Part shown: one piece after another, positions 25,750 to 33,932 of the stretch
Layout: every line of letters starts with the position of its first letter
Numbering within the stretch: the stretch's first letter is position 1
Origin: Roseicella frigidaeris
Lineage (GTDB): Bacteria; Pseudomonadota; Alphaproteobacteria; Acetobacterales; Acetobacteraceae
Assembly: GCF_003258945.1 (NCBI RefSeq)
Contig: NZ_QLIX01000023.1
Coordinates: 1-64,000 of the forward strand
Direction of reading: 5' to 3'
Length of the DNA stretch: 64,000 bases
Position numbers and translations under genes: made by a program
The notes under the pieces: generated by a model
Seen by the model: only the letters and a program-made list of their open reading frames with translations
Told to the model about the DNA's origin: nothing
The model's database searches: none

Positions 25750-26541
25750 TCAGCGGCCCTTGAAGACCGGCTTGCGCTTCTCGGCGAAGGCGCGCTGCGC
25801 CTCCCGCGTGTCCTCGGTGGTCGCCAGCGCCACGGTCTGGCTCTGCTCGTAGCGATAGCCCTCGTGCAGCGGCATGTCCTCGACCAGGGTGAAGGAGCGC
25901 TTGGCCGCCCGCACCGCCAGCGGCACCTTGCCGGCGATCTCGCGGGCGATCGCCTGCGCCGCCGGCAGCAGCTCGGCCGCCGGCAGGCAGGCCGAGGCGA
26001 CGTTCATCCGCAGCAGCTCCGGCCCTGGGATGCGGCGCGCCGTGTAGATCATCAGCCGGGCATCGGACTGGCCGAAATGCCGCAGGATGTGCTTGACGCC
26101 GCCGGCGAGGCCGACATCCACCTCGGTCATCGACATGAAGCTGTCCTCGGCCACCAGGATGATGTCGGCGCAGAGGGCGAGCGCGGCGCCGGCGCCGATC
26201 GCCGCGCCGTTCACCGCGGCGATGATCGGCTTGTCGCATTCGATGAGCGAATCGAAGGCGGCGCGCACCAGGCGGTTGTGGCGTGGATAGGCGCCGCGGA
26301 TCTCCGCCATGCCGCCCCGCTCCTTCAGGTCGGCGCCGGCCGAGAAGGCGCGGCCGGCGCCGGTCAGCACCACCGCCCGCACCTCCGGGCTGTCATGGAT
26401 CACGTCGAAGAGGCGGCAGGTCTCCTCGCGGAACTTGCCGTTCTGGGCATTGACCGGCGGCCGGTCGATGGTGGCGGTGGCGACGAAATCCGCCACCTCC
26501 AGACGGTAGCATTCGAGGGTTTCGAGCCCTGGCAGCGGCAT
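25750..26541 (-). CDS. Enoyl-CoA hydratase/isomerase family protein
   Basis: A 263-residue crotonase-fold protein. The oxyanion-hole segments appear as RAFSAGADLKERGG (about 64-77) and AAVNGAAIGAGAALALCADI (about 107-126), and the EVDVGLAGGVKHILR block carries the usual acidic residue region. The C-terminus KRKPVFKGR is typical of crotonases. The family hydrates or isomerises enoyl-CoAs, with some hydrolases and lyases. It forms a two-gene operon with the Bug binding protein 12 bases downstream. The start at 26541 opens MPLPGLETLECYRLEVADF; the upstream 260 bases hold no gene. Confidence 0.9.
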   Translation of the reverse strand: MPLPGLETLECYRLEVADFVATATIDRPPVNAQNGKFREETCRLFDVIHDSPEVRAVVLTGAGRAFSAGADLKERGGMAEIRGAYPRHNRLVRAAFDSLIECDKPIIAAVNGAAIGAGAALALCADIILVAEDSFMSMTEVDVGLAGGVKHILRHFGQSDARLMIYTARRIPGPELLRMNVASACLPAAELLPAAQAIAREIAGKVPLAVRAAKRSFTLVEDMPLHEGYRYEQSQTVALATTEDTREAQRAFAEKRKPVFKGR

Positions 26542-26802
26542 GGTCTGGTTCCCTGGACGCAGTCTGGCGGGCCAGGCGGAGGCGCCGCTCGTTCCGCCCC
26601 GGTGTAGCCGAGCCCCACCGGACCGGCCAGAGCCGGGGCGGGGCGCGTCCCGGCCGAGGCCCGTCCAGGCCGCGGCCATGGGCGCTCCCGCTGCCGCGCG
26701 GCCGGCGGGCGCGGCCCCCGCAGGCGACGCCATGGGCGGCCCGGCGCCCGGGCACGGGCTCGCGGGGGCGGGAGGCTGGCGCGCCGCGGCCAGCCACCCG
26801 AT

Positions 26803-27078
26803 ATGCCCGGGATGCGCCGCCGCACCCTCCTGGCCGCCCTGTTCCTCCCGGCGGCCGCCGCGGCGCAGCAGGGCGTGCAGGCCCCGCCCGCTCCGGCCAG
26901 CCCGGCGGAGCGGCAGGGCCAGCTCGACGCCTTCTGGGCGCGGCAGCGGGAGAAGGAGGCGGCGGACCGGTTCTGGAACGGCCCGCGCGAGGCGAGGCGC
27001 AACCTCAGCCGCGACCAGTTCGAGCGCTGGGACGAGCAGCGCTACCGCCGCCAGGGCTGGCGCAGCTATCCCCATTAG
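26803..27078 (+). CDS. Small secreted charged protein, unknown
   Basis: A protein of up to 91 residues with a likely signal peptide (RRRTLLAALFLPAAAAAQQ) and a short, very Arg/Trp/Glu-rich mature part ending RRQGWRSYPH. No recognised domain. The ATG at 26812 (MRRRTLL) would give the same mature protein and may be the real start; no strong ribosome site is seen for either. Its neighbours are divergent, so it stands alone. It is a hypothetical protein whose coding status rests on the clear signal peptide. Confidence 0.5.
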   Translation: MPGMRRRTLLAALFLPAAAAAQQGVQAPPAPASPAERQGQLDAFWARQREKEAADRFWNGPREARRNLSRDQFERWDEQRYRRQGWRSYPH

Positions 27079-27169
27079 CAACGCCCCCGCAAAGCCCCGG
27101 CAGGATAACGGGCAGCGACGGTTTCGATAGGCGCTCAGGCCGCCCGCGGCGCCGCCGCGGTGGCGCCCC

Positions 27170-27535
27170 TCACACGTGCTGCAGGATGTTCAGCAGCCGG
27201 CCGAAGGGGTCGTGGAGGAAGAAACGGCGCACGCCCCAGGCCTCGCGCACCGGGCCATAGGGGATGGCGCAGCCCGCCGCCCGCGCCCGGTCGAGCACCG
27301 CCTCCAGGTCGTCGACCTCGATGGAGAGGTCGGGCACCGGCATGCCGTTGCCGCCCTCCCGCGCGATGCTGACCTGCGGCGGCGCGGCGCTCCCCGGCGC
27401 CTCGCAAGGGGCAGCGAAGGTCATGATCCAGCCATGGTCCATGACGCAGTCGAGGCCGAGCACCCCGCCATAGAAGCCTGCGGCCGCCGAGGGATCCTCC
27501 GCCGCGATATTCGCCACGATGCGCCTGACCGCCAT
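27170..27535 (-). CDS. VOC (glyoxalase/bleomycin resistance) family protein
   Basis: A 121-residue protein with a single vicinal-oxygen-chelate unit: it begins VRRIVANIAAEDPSAAAGFYGGVLGLD and ends VRRFFLHDPFGRLLNILQHV, the paired beta-alpha-beta halves of the fold. Metal ligands of true glyoxalase I are not all evident (the usual first His is replaced in VANIAAEDP), so an enzyme or antibiotic-binding role is open. AGGGAGGG sits before the ATG at 27535. It is divergent from the class II aldolase gene and shares its 113-base spacer. Confidence 0.82.
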   Translation of the reverse strand: MAVRRIVANIAAEDPSAAAGFYGGVLGLDCVMDHGWIMTFAAPCEAPGSAAPPQVSIAREGGNGMPVPDLSIEVDDLEAVLDRARAAGCAIPYGPVREAWGVRRFFLHDPFGRLLNILQHV

Positions 27536-27648
27536 GCCGCGTCCCTCCCTGCCGCCCCGCGCCAGTGCCGGTGCCTCTGCCGGCGCCGGCCCTATGGCCC
27601 GGCCGCGTTCTGCTCTAGCCTCGCCCCGAGTGACCGGGAGCCCTGGAC

Positions 27649-28437
27649 ATGGCCCATGCCTTCGGGGGCGCCAAGGCGCCCGCCATCCTGCGCAACAGCG
27701 ACCTCGACGCCGATGCCGTGCAGCAGGCGCGGATCGACCTCGCCGCCTGCTTCCGCATGGCGGCGAAGCTCGGCCTGCACGAGGGCATCTGCAACCATCT
27801 GAGCTTCGTGGTGCCGGGCCGCGACGACCTCTTCCTGGTCAACCCCTATGGCTGGGGCTTCTCGGAGATCACCGCCTCCCGCCTGCTGGTCTGCGACTTC
27901 CACGGCAATGTCGTCGCCGGCGAGGGCGTGCCGGAGGCGACCGCCTTCTTCATCCATGCCCGGGTCCACAAGGCCCTGCCGCGCGCCCGCGCCTGCTTCC
28001 ACACCCATATGCCGAACGCGACGGCGCTGGCGATGCTGGAGGGCCCGCCGCTGGTCTGGGCCGGGCAGACGGCGCTGAAATTCTACGGCCGCACCGTGGT
28101 CGACGAGGAATATGGCGGGCTGGCGCTGGACGAGGCGGAGGGCGACCGCATCGCCGCCTCGGTGGGCGAGGCGGATGTCGTCTTCATGAAGAATCACGGC
28201 GTCATGGTGCTCGGCCCTTCCATCGCCGAGGCCTGGGATGATCTCTACTACCTGGAGCGCGCCTGCGAGGTGCAGCGGCTCGCCATGGCGACCGGCCGGG
28301 CGCTGAAGCCGGTGCCGCCCGAGATGGCGGCGCGGACCTACCGGCAGATGCGCGAGGGCGACCGCGAGAGCGCCGTGCTGCATCTCGAGAGCATCAAGCG
28401 GATCCTGCTGCAGGAGGCGCCCGACTTCGCGCGCTGA
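27649..28437 (+). CDS. Class II aldolase/adducin family protein
   Basis: A 262-residue protein of the fuculose-1-phosphate aldolase (AraD/FucA/adducin) family. ICNHLSFVVPG, HARVHKALPRARACFHTHMPNAT with the HxH zinc pair, an acidic residue in the VVDEEYGG region and a third His in KNHGVMVLG are present. Such proteins cleave retro-aldol bonds or decarboxylate 3-oxo acids; the lack of sugar genes leaves the substrate open. It is followed 33 bases later by an epoxide-hydrolase-like gene on the same strand, so they may form an operon. The start at 27649 has no strong ribosome site in the preceding GGGAGCCC stretch. Confidence 0.87.
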   Translation: MAHAFGGAKAPAILRNSDLDADAVQQARIDLAACFRMAAKLGLHEGICNHLSFVVPGRDDLFLVNPYGWGFSEITASRLLVCDFHGNVVAGEGVPEATAFFIHARVHKALPRARACFHTHMPNATALAMLEGPPLVWAGQTALKFYGRTVVDEEYGGLALDEAEGDRIAASVGEADVVFMKNHGVMVLGPSIAEAWDDLYYLERACEVQRLAMATGRALKPVPPEMAARTYRQMREGDRESAVLHLESIKRILLQEAPDFAR

Positions 28438-28470
28438 GCCTCCCGCCTCGAGGATCGGGAAAGGGCCGCC

Positions 28471-29421
28471 ATGGAGATCCGTCACCGCACCGTCGCCGCC
28501 AACGGCATCCGCCTGCATCTCGCCGAGGCGGGCGAAGGCCCCGCCGTGCTGCTCTGTCACGGCTTCCCGGAGGCCTGGCATTCCTGGCGGCACCAGATGG
28601 CGGCGCTGGCCGCGGCCGGCTTCCGCGCCATCGCCCCCGACATGCGCGGCTATGGCGGGACGGAGGCGCCGGCGGCGGTCGAGGGCTACACGCTGCTGCA
28701 CCTCGTCGGCGACATGGTCGGGCTGCTCGAGGCGCTGGAGATCCCGCGGGCGGTGATCGTTGGGCATGACTGGGGCGCGCCCGTCGCCTGGAACGCGGCG
28801 CTGCTGCGGCCGGACCTGTTCCCCGCCGTCGCCGCCCTCTCCGTGCCCTATGCGCCGCGTGGCCCGGTCAGCCCCTTCGAGGCGCTGCGCCGCGCCGGGC
28901 GGACCAATTTCTACCAGCTCTGGTTCCAGCCGCCCGGCCGGGCCGAGGCGCAGCTCGAAGCCGACCCGGCGCTCACCCTGCGCCGCAGCTTCCACACCCT
29001 CTCCGGCGACCCGCCGGAGGCGCAGCGCTGGAACCCCGACCTGCCCGAGGGCGGCTTCCTCGCCAGCCTGCACGAGCCGCCCGCCCCGCCGGCCTGGATG
29101 CCGGCGGCGGAGCTGGCCCAGTATGTCGAGACCTATCGCCGCACCGGCTTCCGCGGCGGGCTGAACTGGTACCGCAACATCGAGCGCAACTGGGCGCTGC
29201 TGGCGCCCTTCCTCGGCGCCGCGATCCCGGTGCCGGCGCTCTTCGTGGCCGGCCGCCGCGACCCGGTGCTGGGCTGGTCCGGCCGGGCGCTGGAGGCGCT
29301 GCCGCGGACCGTGCCCGGCCTGCGCGGGCAGGTGATCGTCGAGGGCGCCGGCCATTGGGTGCAGCAGGAGGCGCCCGAGGCGGTGAACGCGGCCCTGCTC
29401 GGCTTCCTGCACGGTCTGTGA
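28471..29421 (+). CDS. Alpha/beta hydrolase, soluble epoxide-hydrolase-like
   Basis: A 316-residue alpha/beta hydrolase. HGFPEAWHSWRHQ (about 30-42) carries the epoxide-hydrolase HGxP oxyanion motif, VGHDWGAPVAW gives the aspartate nucleophile, the charge-relay acid fits AGRRDPVLG, and the catalytic His is in EGAGHWVQQE. An aspartate instead of serine nucleophile favours epoxide hydrolase or dehalogenase over esterase. A lid domain lies between. Its substrate is probably a lipophilic epoxide. It is downstream of the class II aldolase on the same strand. The start at 28471 reads MEIRHRTVAANGIRLHLAEAG. Confidence 0.88.
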   Translation: MEIRHRTVAANGIRLHLAEAGEGPAVLLCHGFPEAWHSWRHQMAALAAAGFRAIAPDMRGYGGTEAPAAVEGYTLLHLVGDMVGLLEALEIPRAVIVGHDWGAPVAWNAALLRPDLFPAVAALSVPYAPRGPVSPFEALRRAGRTNFYQLWFQPPGRAEAQLEADPALTLRRSFHTLSGDPPEAQRWNPDLPEGGFLASLHEPPAPPAWMPAAELAQYVETYRRTGFRGGLNWYRNIERNWALLAPFLGAAIPVPALFVAGRRDPVLGWSGRALEALPRTVPGLRGQVIVEGAGHWVQQEAPEAVNAALLGFLHGL

Positions 29422-29511
29422 CGCAACGGCCCCATTCCGCCGGCTTCCCGCCATGATCCGGGCGCGATCGGGGTGTTCTCTCCCGGGGACAGACCCAGGA
29501 GGGTCCCGATC

Positions 29512-29937
29512 ATGAAGCTCCGCATCGCCACCGTCGCCCTGCTCGCCGCCGCCCTCGCCGCCCCGCTCGCCCCCACCGCCGCCGAGGCGCAGGGCTGGGG
29601 CCGCGGGCCCGGGCCGGGCTTCGCCGGCGGCCCGCCGCGTGGTGGCCCGATGGGCGCGCCGATGGGCGGCCCCGGCTGGGGTGGCCCCGGTTGGGGCGGC
29701 CCGCCGCGGCATCACGGCGGCTCGGGCGGCGCGATCGCCGCCGGCATCATCGGCGGGCTGGCGCTCGGCGCCCTCGGCGCCGCGGCCCTCGCCGCGCCGC
29801 CGCCCCCGCCGCCGGCCTATTACGCGCCGCCGCCGCCCGTGGTCTACGCGCCGCCGCCGGTCGCCTACTACGCCCCGCCCCCGGCCTATTACGCGCCGCC
29901 ACCGGCGATCGCCTACCGCCCCGCCTATGGCTGGTAG
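29512..29937 (+). CDS. Secreted Gly/Pro-rich protein with YYAPPP repeats
   Basis: A 141-residue protein. It has a signal peptide ending in PTAAEAQG, a Gly/Pro/Trp-rich stretch with GMGGP-like units, a hydrophobic 20-residue segment (AIAAGIIGGLALGALGAAAL, possibly glycine-zipper membrane-spanning), and a tail of YYAPPPP and VVYAPPP repeats ending IAYRPAYGW. It probably sits in the envelope; no enzymatic domain is seen. The tail matches the one in the protein at 16608-16916. AGGAGGG eight bases upstream fixes the ATG at 29512. It is convergent with the Nudix gene. Confidence 0.75.
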   Translation: MKLRIATVALLAAALAAPLAPTAAEAQGWGRGPGPGFAGGPPRGGPMGAPMGGPGWGGPGWGGPPRHHGGSGGAIAAGIIGGLALGALGAAALAAPPPPPPAYYAPPPPVVYAPPPVAYYAPPPAYYAPPPAIAYRPAYGW

Positions 29938-29945
29938 GGAGGGGC

Positions 29946-30800
29946 TCAGCAGCCCCGATCGAGGCCGGCGCGGAGGGCCCGCCCCTCCGCGCCGTCGGGA
30001 TCGATCAGCCCCTCGCGCAGGAAGAGGTCGATCAGCACCAGGTTGACGTTGAACTTGACGTCGTCGCCATCCCGCACCGCCTCGAAGACGCGGCGGACCG
30101 GCCAGAGCTCGAAGCGCTCCACCTCGTCGTCGTTCGGCCGCGGCTCGAAGCCCTCGGGCAGGTCGAGGTCGAAGCAGTGCAGCAGGTCCCGCCGCACCCC
30201 GCCCTCGCCTCGCATGGCGTAGGAGACGCGGCCGACCCGCCGCGCCTGCCGCGCCAGCGCCGGCGGCAGGCTCGCCTCCTCCCCCGCCTCCTTCAGCAGC
30301 GTCGCCTGCTCGTCGAGCCCGGCCGGGATGCCGCCGGCGACGAGGTTGTCGAGCTGGCCCGGCGCCACCGCCTTGTGGCGCGAGCGCCAGCCCATCCAGA
30401 GATGCAGCCCGTCCGATCGCGCCACCCGCCCGTTCACATGCACGCCCGCCGCGCGGATGCCGAAGGCCGGCAGGGCGCCGCGGTCGAGGGTGGCGAGCAC
30501 CGGCCCCTCCGGCACCGCCCGGACATCGAAGGGCTCGTCGCGCCACCGGACATGGCCGCGCTCCGCCAGCCCCCGGGCGATGCCGGCCAGCGCCTCGCTG
30601 CGGGCGGCGGGGCTGCGCAGCTCCCCGGCGAGGCTGGCGCCCGCCGCATCGAGATGCACCGCGCGCGGATGGGCGGCGAGCGCCCGGGCGAGTTCCGGGC
30701 CGAGCCAGCCGACCTGGCTGCCGGCGATCGAGAAGGGCAGCAGCCCGGCGGTCGAGCCGAGGCTGTTGCAGGCGTCGATATGGCGCTGGAAGGGACTCAT
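29946..30800 (-). CDS. Nudix hydrolase with DUF4743-type N-terminal domain
   Basis: A 284-residue protein. An N-terminal DUF4743-like region (MSPFQRHIDACNSLG..., FSIAGSQVGWLG) is followed by a Nudix domain. The Nudix box appears as GGIPAGLDEQATLLKEAGEEASL (about 154-176), with Lys-Glu in place of the usual Arg-Glu, so pyrophosphatase activity may be altered. Relatives are annotated as thiamine-pyrophosphokinase-like Nudix proteins of plants and alphaproteobacteria; a role in thiamine oxidation-product cleansing is known only for some of these and is inference here. It is divergent from the ABC exporter. Confidence 0.83.
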   Translation of the reverse strand: MSPFQRHIDACNSLGSTAGLLPFSIAGSQVGWLGPELARALAAHPRAVHLDAAGASLAGELRSPAARSEALAGIARGLAERGHVRWRDEPFDVRAVPEGPVLATLDRGALPAFGIRAAGVHVNGRVARSDGLHLWMGWRSRHKAVAPGQLDNLVAGGIPAGLDEQATLLKEAGEEASLPPALARQARRVGRVSYAMRGEGGVRRDLLHCFDLDLPEGFEPRPNDDEVERFELWPVRRVFEAVRDGDDVKFNVNLVLIDLFLREGLIDPDGAEGRALRAGLDRGC

Positions 30801-30939
30801 CCCGCGATCTACCGCCCCTCCCCCGGCAATTGCACGCCCCTCCCGCCGCCCCGGCGGGAGGCAACGGGGGGCCGGATGGCCGGTTTGTCGCCGGTGGCAT
30901 CCGTCCTATGTCCGGAGGCCCCGCCGGAGAGCCGATCCC

Positions 30940-32946
30940 TTGCCCCCTGCCGCCCCGCCCGAAGACCGCTCGCATTGGCAGACCCTGCGCGACCTGCTGC
31001 CCTGGCTCTGGCCGGCCGGCGAGCCGGGCCTGCGGCTCAGGGTGGCGCTGGCGCTGCTTTGCCTGGTCGCGGCCAAGGCGGCGAACGTGCTGGTGCCCAT
31101 CGCCTATGCGCGGGCGGTGGATGCGCTGGCGCCGAAGGACCCGGTGGCCGCGGCGCTCATGGTGCCGGTGGCGCTGATCGTCGCCTATGGCCTGCTGCGC
31201 CTGGCGGCGAGCGCCTTCGGCGAGCTGCGCAACGCCGTCTTCGCCAAGGTGCAGGCGCGGGCGGCGCGGCGCATCGCCCTCGCGGTCTTCGTGCACCTGC
31301 ACGCGCTCTCGCTCCGCTACCACATGGACCGGCAGACCGGCGGCCTGTCGCGCGTGGTGGAGCGGGGCACGCGCGGCATCACCTTCGTGCTCAATTTCCT
31401 GCTCTTCAACATCCTGCCGACGATCCTCGAGATCCTGCTGGTCGCCGTCATCCTCTGGCGGATGTTCAGCCTCACCTTCGCCGCGGTGACGCTGGCGACG
31501 ATCGGCCTCTACGTGGTCTTCACCCTGCGCTTCACCGACTGGCGGCTGCGCTTCCGGCGGGAGATGAACCAGACCGACCAGGAGGCGAACACCAAGGCCA
31601 TCGACAGCCTGCTGAACTACGAGACGGTGAAGTATTTCGGCAACGAGCCGCACGAGGCCCGCCGCTACGACGAGAGCCTGACCCGCTACGAGCGCGCCTA
31701 TGTCCGCTCCGAGACCACGCTGAACATGCTGAACGGCGGCCAGGCGGCGATCATCGCCCTCGGGCTGACCGCCGTGATGCTGCTCGCCGCCCGCGGCGTG
31801 CTGGCCGGCGGCATGACGGTCGGCGACTTCGTGCTGGTGAACACCTATCTCATCCAACTCTTCATGCCGCTCAACATCCTCGGCTTCGCCTATCGCGAGA
31901 TCAGGCAGGGGCTGACCGACACCGAGGCCATGTTCACCCTGCTCGGCGAGAAGCAGGAGGTGGCCGACCGCCCGGGCGCGCCCGACCTCGCCCCCGGCCC
32001 CGGCGCGCTGGCCTTCGAGGAGGTCCGCTTCGCCTACCGCCCCGACCGGCCGATCCTGAAGGGCGTCACCTTCCATGTCCCGCCGGGGCGGACGCTCGCC
32101 ATCGTCGGGCCGACCGGCGCCGGGAAATCCACCATCTCCCGCCTGCTCTTCCGCTTCTACGACGTGACCGGCGGCCGCATCCTGATCGACGGCCAGCCGA
32201 TCGAGGGGGTGACACAGCGCTCGCTCCGCGCCGCCATCGGCGTGGTGCCGCAGGACACCGTCCTGTTCAACGACACCATCCGCTACAACATCGCCTATGG
32301 CCGCCCCGGCGCCACCGAGGAGGAGGTGGTCCGGGCGGCGAGGCTCGCCCAGGTGCACGACTTCGTCATGCGCCTGCCCGAGGGCTACCGCACCATGGTG
32401 GGCGAGCGCGGGCTCAAGCTCTCCGGCGGCGAGAAGCAGCGCGTGGCCATCGCCCGCACCATCCTCAAGGATCCGCGCATCCTGATCCTCGACGAGGCGA
32501 CCAGCGCCCTCGACACCCGCACCGAGCAGGAGATCCAGGCGGCGCTGCGCGAGGTCTCGGCCGACCGCACCACCCTCGTCATCGCCCATCGCCTCTCCAC
32601 CGTGGTGGAGGCGGACGAGATCATCGTGCTGCAGGAGGGCCGCATCGCCGAGCGCGGCACCCATGCCGCGCTGATCGCCGCCGGCGGCCTCTATGCCGAG
32701 ATGTGGCGGCGGCAGTCCGAGGCGGTGGCGATGGCCGAGGCGGCCGCGGCGGCGCAGGCGGCGGCCGATCTCGACCAGCCCCGCAGCGAGCGGGCGGCGC
32801 GGCTCGGCGGCGCCGATCGCCCGCAGCCGGAGACCGGGGCGGAGGCCGCCGCGCAGGCGCGGCTCGCGGCATCGCCCGGGGCGGCTCGCCTGCCGGCCGA
32901 GGCCGCGGAGCCGGCGATCGAGGGCCTCGAACGCCCGGAACCGTGA
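30940..32946 (+). CDS. ATM1/HMT1-type ABC exporter (fused permease-ATPase)
   Basis: A 668-residue half-transporter. A six-helix membrane domain (about residues 25-310) contains the family hallmark [13 protein letters not shown], and the nucleotide-binding domain has Walker [10 protein letters not shown] (390-398), [13 protein letters not shown] (494-506), Walker [13 protein letters not shown] and the H-loop AHRLST. Relatives (Atm1/AtmA) export glutathione-bound metals or sulfur compounds and protect from nickel or cobalt. An Ala/Arg-rich tail of about 75 residues is unusual. The start is the TTG at 30940 with GGAGAG at eight-base spacing; other starts lie far upstream in the divergent Nudix gene. 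Confidence 0.88.
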   Translation: MPPAAPPEDRSHWQTLRDLLPWLWPAGEPGLRLRVALALLCLVAAKAANVLVPIAYARAVDALAPKDPVAAALMVPVALIVAYGLLRLAASAFGELRNAVFAKVQARAARRIALAVFVHLHALSLRYHMDRQTGGLSRVVERGTRGITFVLNFLLFNILPTILEILLVAVILWRMFSLTFAAVTLATIGLYVVFTLRFTDWRLRFRREMNQTDQEANTKAIDSLLNYETVKYFGNEPHEARRYDESLTRYERAYVRSETTLNMLNGGQAAIIALGLTAVMLLAARGVLAGGMTVGDFVLVNTYLIQLFMPLNILGFAYREIRQGLTDTEAMFTLLGEKQEVADRPGAPDLAPGPGALAFEEVRFAYRPDRPILKGVTFHVPPGRTLAIVGPTGAGKSTISRLLFRFYDVTGGRILIDGQPIEGVTQRSLRAAIGVVPQDTVLFNDTIRYNIAYGRPGATEEEVVRAARLAQVHDFVMRLPEGYRTMVGERGLKLSGGEKQRVAIARTILKDPRILILDEATSALDTRTEQEIQAALREVSADRTTLVIAHRLSTVVEADEIIVLQEGRIAERGTHAALIAAGGLYAEMWRRQSEAVAMAEAAAAAQAAADLDQPRSERAARLGGADRPQPETGAEAAAQARLAASPGAARLPAEAAEPAIEGLERPEP

Positions 32947-33043
32947 CGCCGCGGCGGCTGGGAATGCGGCCGCATGCGGATCGAAGAGGGGTTCCATGCC
33001 GGTGCTTCGCTGCCTATCTGCCCTGGCGACAGGAGGGCGCTGC

Positions 33044-33310
33044 ATGCAACTCGACCCCCAGGGCATGGCCCCGGATGACCTCAGCCATGCCGGCTCGGTG
33101 GTGGACAAGGCCATCGAATACATGATGGACCAGAAGATCGCGCCCATTTCGGTGGCCTCGGCGCTGCTCGGCGGCGCCCTCGGGCTGCTCGCCCGCACCA
33201 TGGACGACCGCGCCATCGCCGGCGTGCTGCGCAACGCGCTGATGTCGGTGGAATCCGGCGAGCTGCGGGAGATGCGCGAGGCGATGCCGGATCAGCCGCC
33301 GGGCGGCTGA
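33044..33310 (+). CDS. Small conserved-looking protein, unknown function
   Basis: An 88-residue protein. It has a polar N-terminus (MQLDPQGMAPDDLSHAG) and two amphipathic or hydrophobic helices, VASALLGGALGLLARTM and DRAIAGVLRNALMSV, with a charged C-terminus. No known domain. A clear AGGAGGG (33031-33037) six bases before the ATG supports that it is real. It lies about 100 bases after the ABC exporter and before rpmB on the same strand. It could be a small membrane-associated protein. Confidence 0.65.
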   Translation: MQLDPQGMAPDDLSHAGSVVDKAIEYMMDQKIAPISVASALLGGALGLLARTMDDRAIAGVLRNALMSVESGELREMREAMPDQPPGG

Positions 33311-33346
33311 GCCGGCCCGGCGCCGCCCCGCCGGCCCCGCCGCCGC

Positions 33347-33375
33347 TTGACTTGCCGGGCGCCGCGGGCCATACG
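33347..33375 (+). promoter_or_regulatory. Sigma-70-type promoter of rpmB
   Basis: TTGACT (33347-33352), 17-base spacer, CATACG (33370-33375), giving a start about 65 bases before the rpmB ATG at 33446. It is the clearest -35/-10 pair in the window, in line with a highly expressed ribosomal gene. Confidence 0.55.
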
Positions 33376-33445
33376 CCGCAACCTTCTTCGCCCATCCGCA
33401 CGCGGCGGCCTCCGCCGCGTGCTGCTGTATTCGGGATTTTGCGCC

Positions 33446-33748
33446 ATGGCCCGCCGCTGCGGCATCACCGGCAAGGGCGTGCTGACGGGTAACAACGTCA
33501 GCCACGCCAACAACAAGACTCGTCGGCGCTTCCTGCCGAACCTGCAGGAGACGTCCTTCTTCTCGGACGTGCTGGCGGCCAGCGTGCAGCTCCGGCTGAC
33601 CACGAACGGCATCCGCACGATCGAGCACAATGGCGGGCTCGACGCCTTCCTGCTCGGCACGCCGAACCGCAAGCTGCCGACCGAGGCGCAGGTGCTGAAG
33701 CGCCGCATCCAGCGCGCCCAGGCGAAGAAGGCGGCCGCGGCCGCCTGA
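33446..33748 (+). CDS. rpmB: 50S ribosomal protein L28
   Basis: A 100-residue protein, the usual length for alphaproteobacterial L28. It begins [29 protein letters not shown], the signature of the family, and is strongly basic with an Ala/Lys-rich tail. L28 binds 23S rRNA in the large subunit. The CXXC zinc pair is absent (only one Cys, C5), so this is a C-minus form. It is preceded by a well-placed sigma-70 promoter at 33347-33375. The gene is followed by a 12-base tandem repeat array. Confidence 0.96.
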   Translation: MARRCGITGKGVLTGNNVSHANNKTRRRFLPNLQETSFFSDVLAASVQLRLTTNGIRTIEHNGGLDAFLLGTPNRKLPTEAQVLKRRIQRAQAKKAAAAA

Positions 33749-33840
33749 TGCCCGGCGGCATGGCGATGGCCGCCATGCCGGACCTTCGACGGGACGCCGC
33801 CGCGCCGAGGCGCGGGGCCGCCCCGCCCGGCGGGGATCGG

Positions 33841-33900
33841 CCCTCTGACCGGCCCTCTGACCGGCCCTCTGACCGGCCCTCTGATCGGCCCTCTGGCGCC
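33841..33900. repeat. 12-base tandem repeat array after rpmB
   Basis: Five units: three CCCTCTGACCGG, one CCCTCTGATCGG, one CCCTCTGGCGCC. It lies between the convergent rpmB and the large unknown gene ending at 33933. The last unit is identical to one in the SnoaL-like gene (17453-17464). Confidence 0.9.
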
Positions 33901-33932
33901 GCGACCTGCCCCGCCCGGCCGCCGGCCCCGCC

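Noticed and set aside
27592-33234. A 1880-codon open frame on the minus strand
   Set aside because: It runs antisense through the class II aldolase, hydrolase, secreted-protein and ABC exporter genes and shows no domain, so it is a composition artefact.
33841-33900. Short direct repeats considered as a CRISPR array
   Set aside because: Units are 12 bases with no spacers, and no cas gene is near. They are simple tandem repeats, as are those at 17.4, 43.1 and 61.6 kb.
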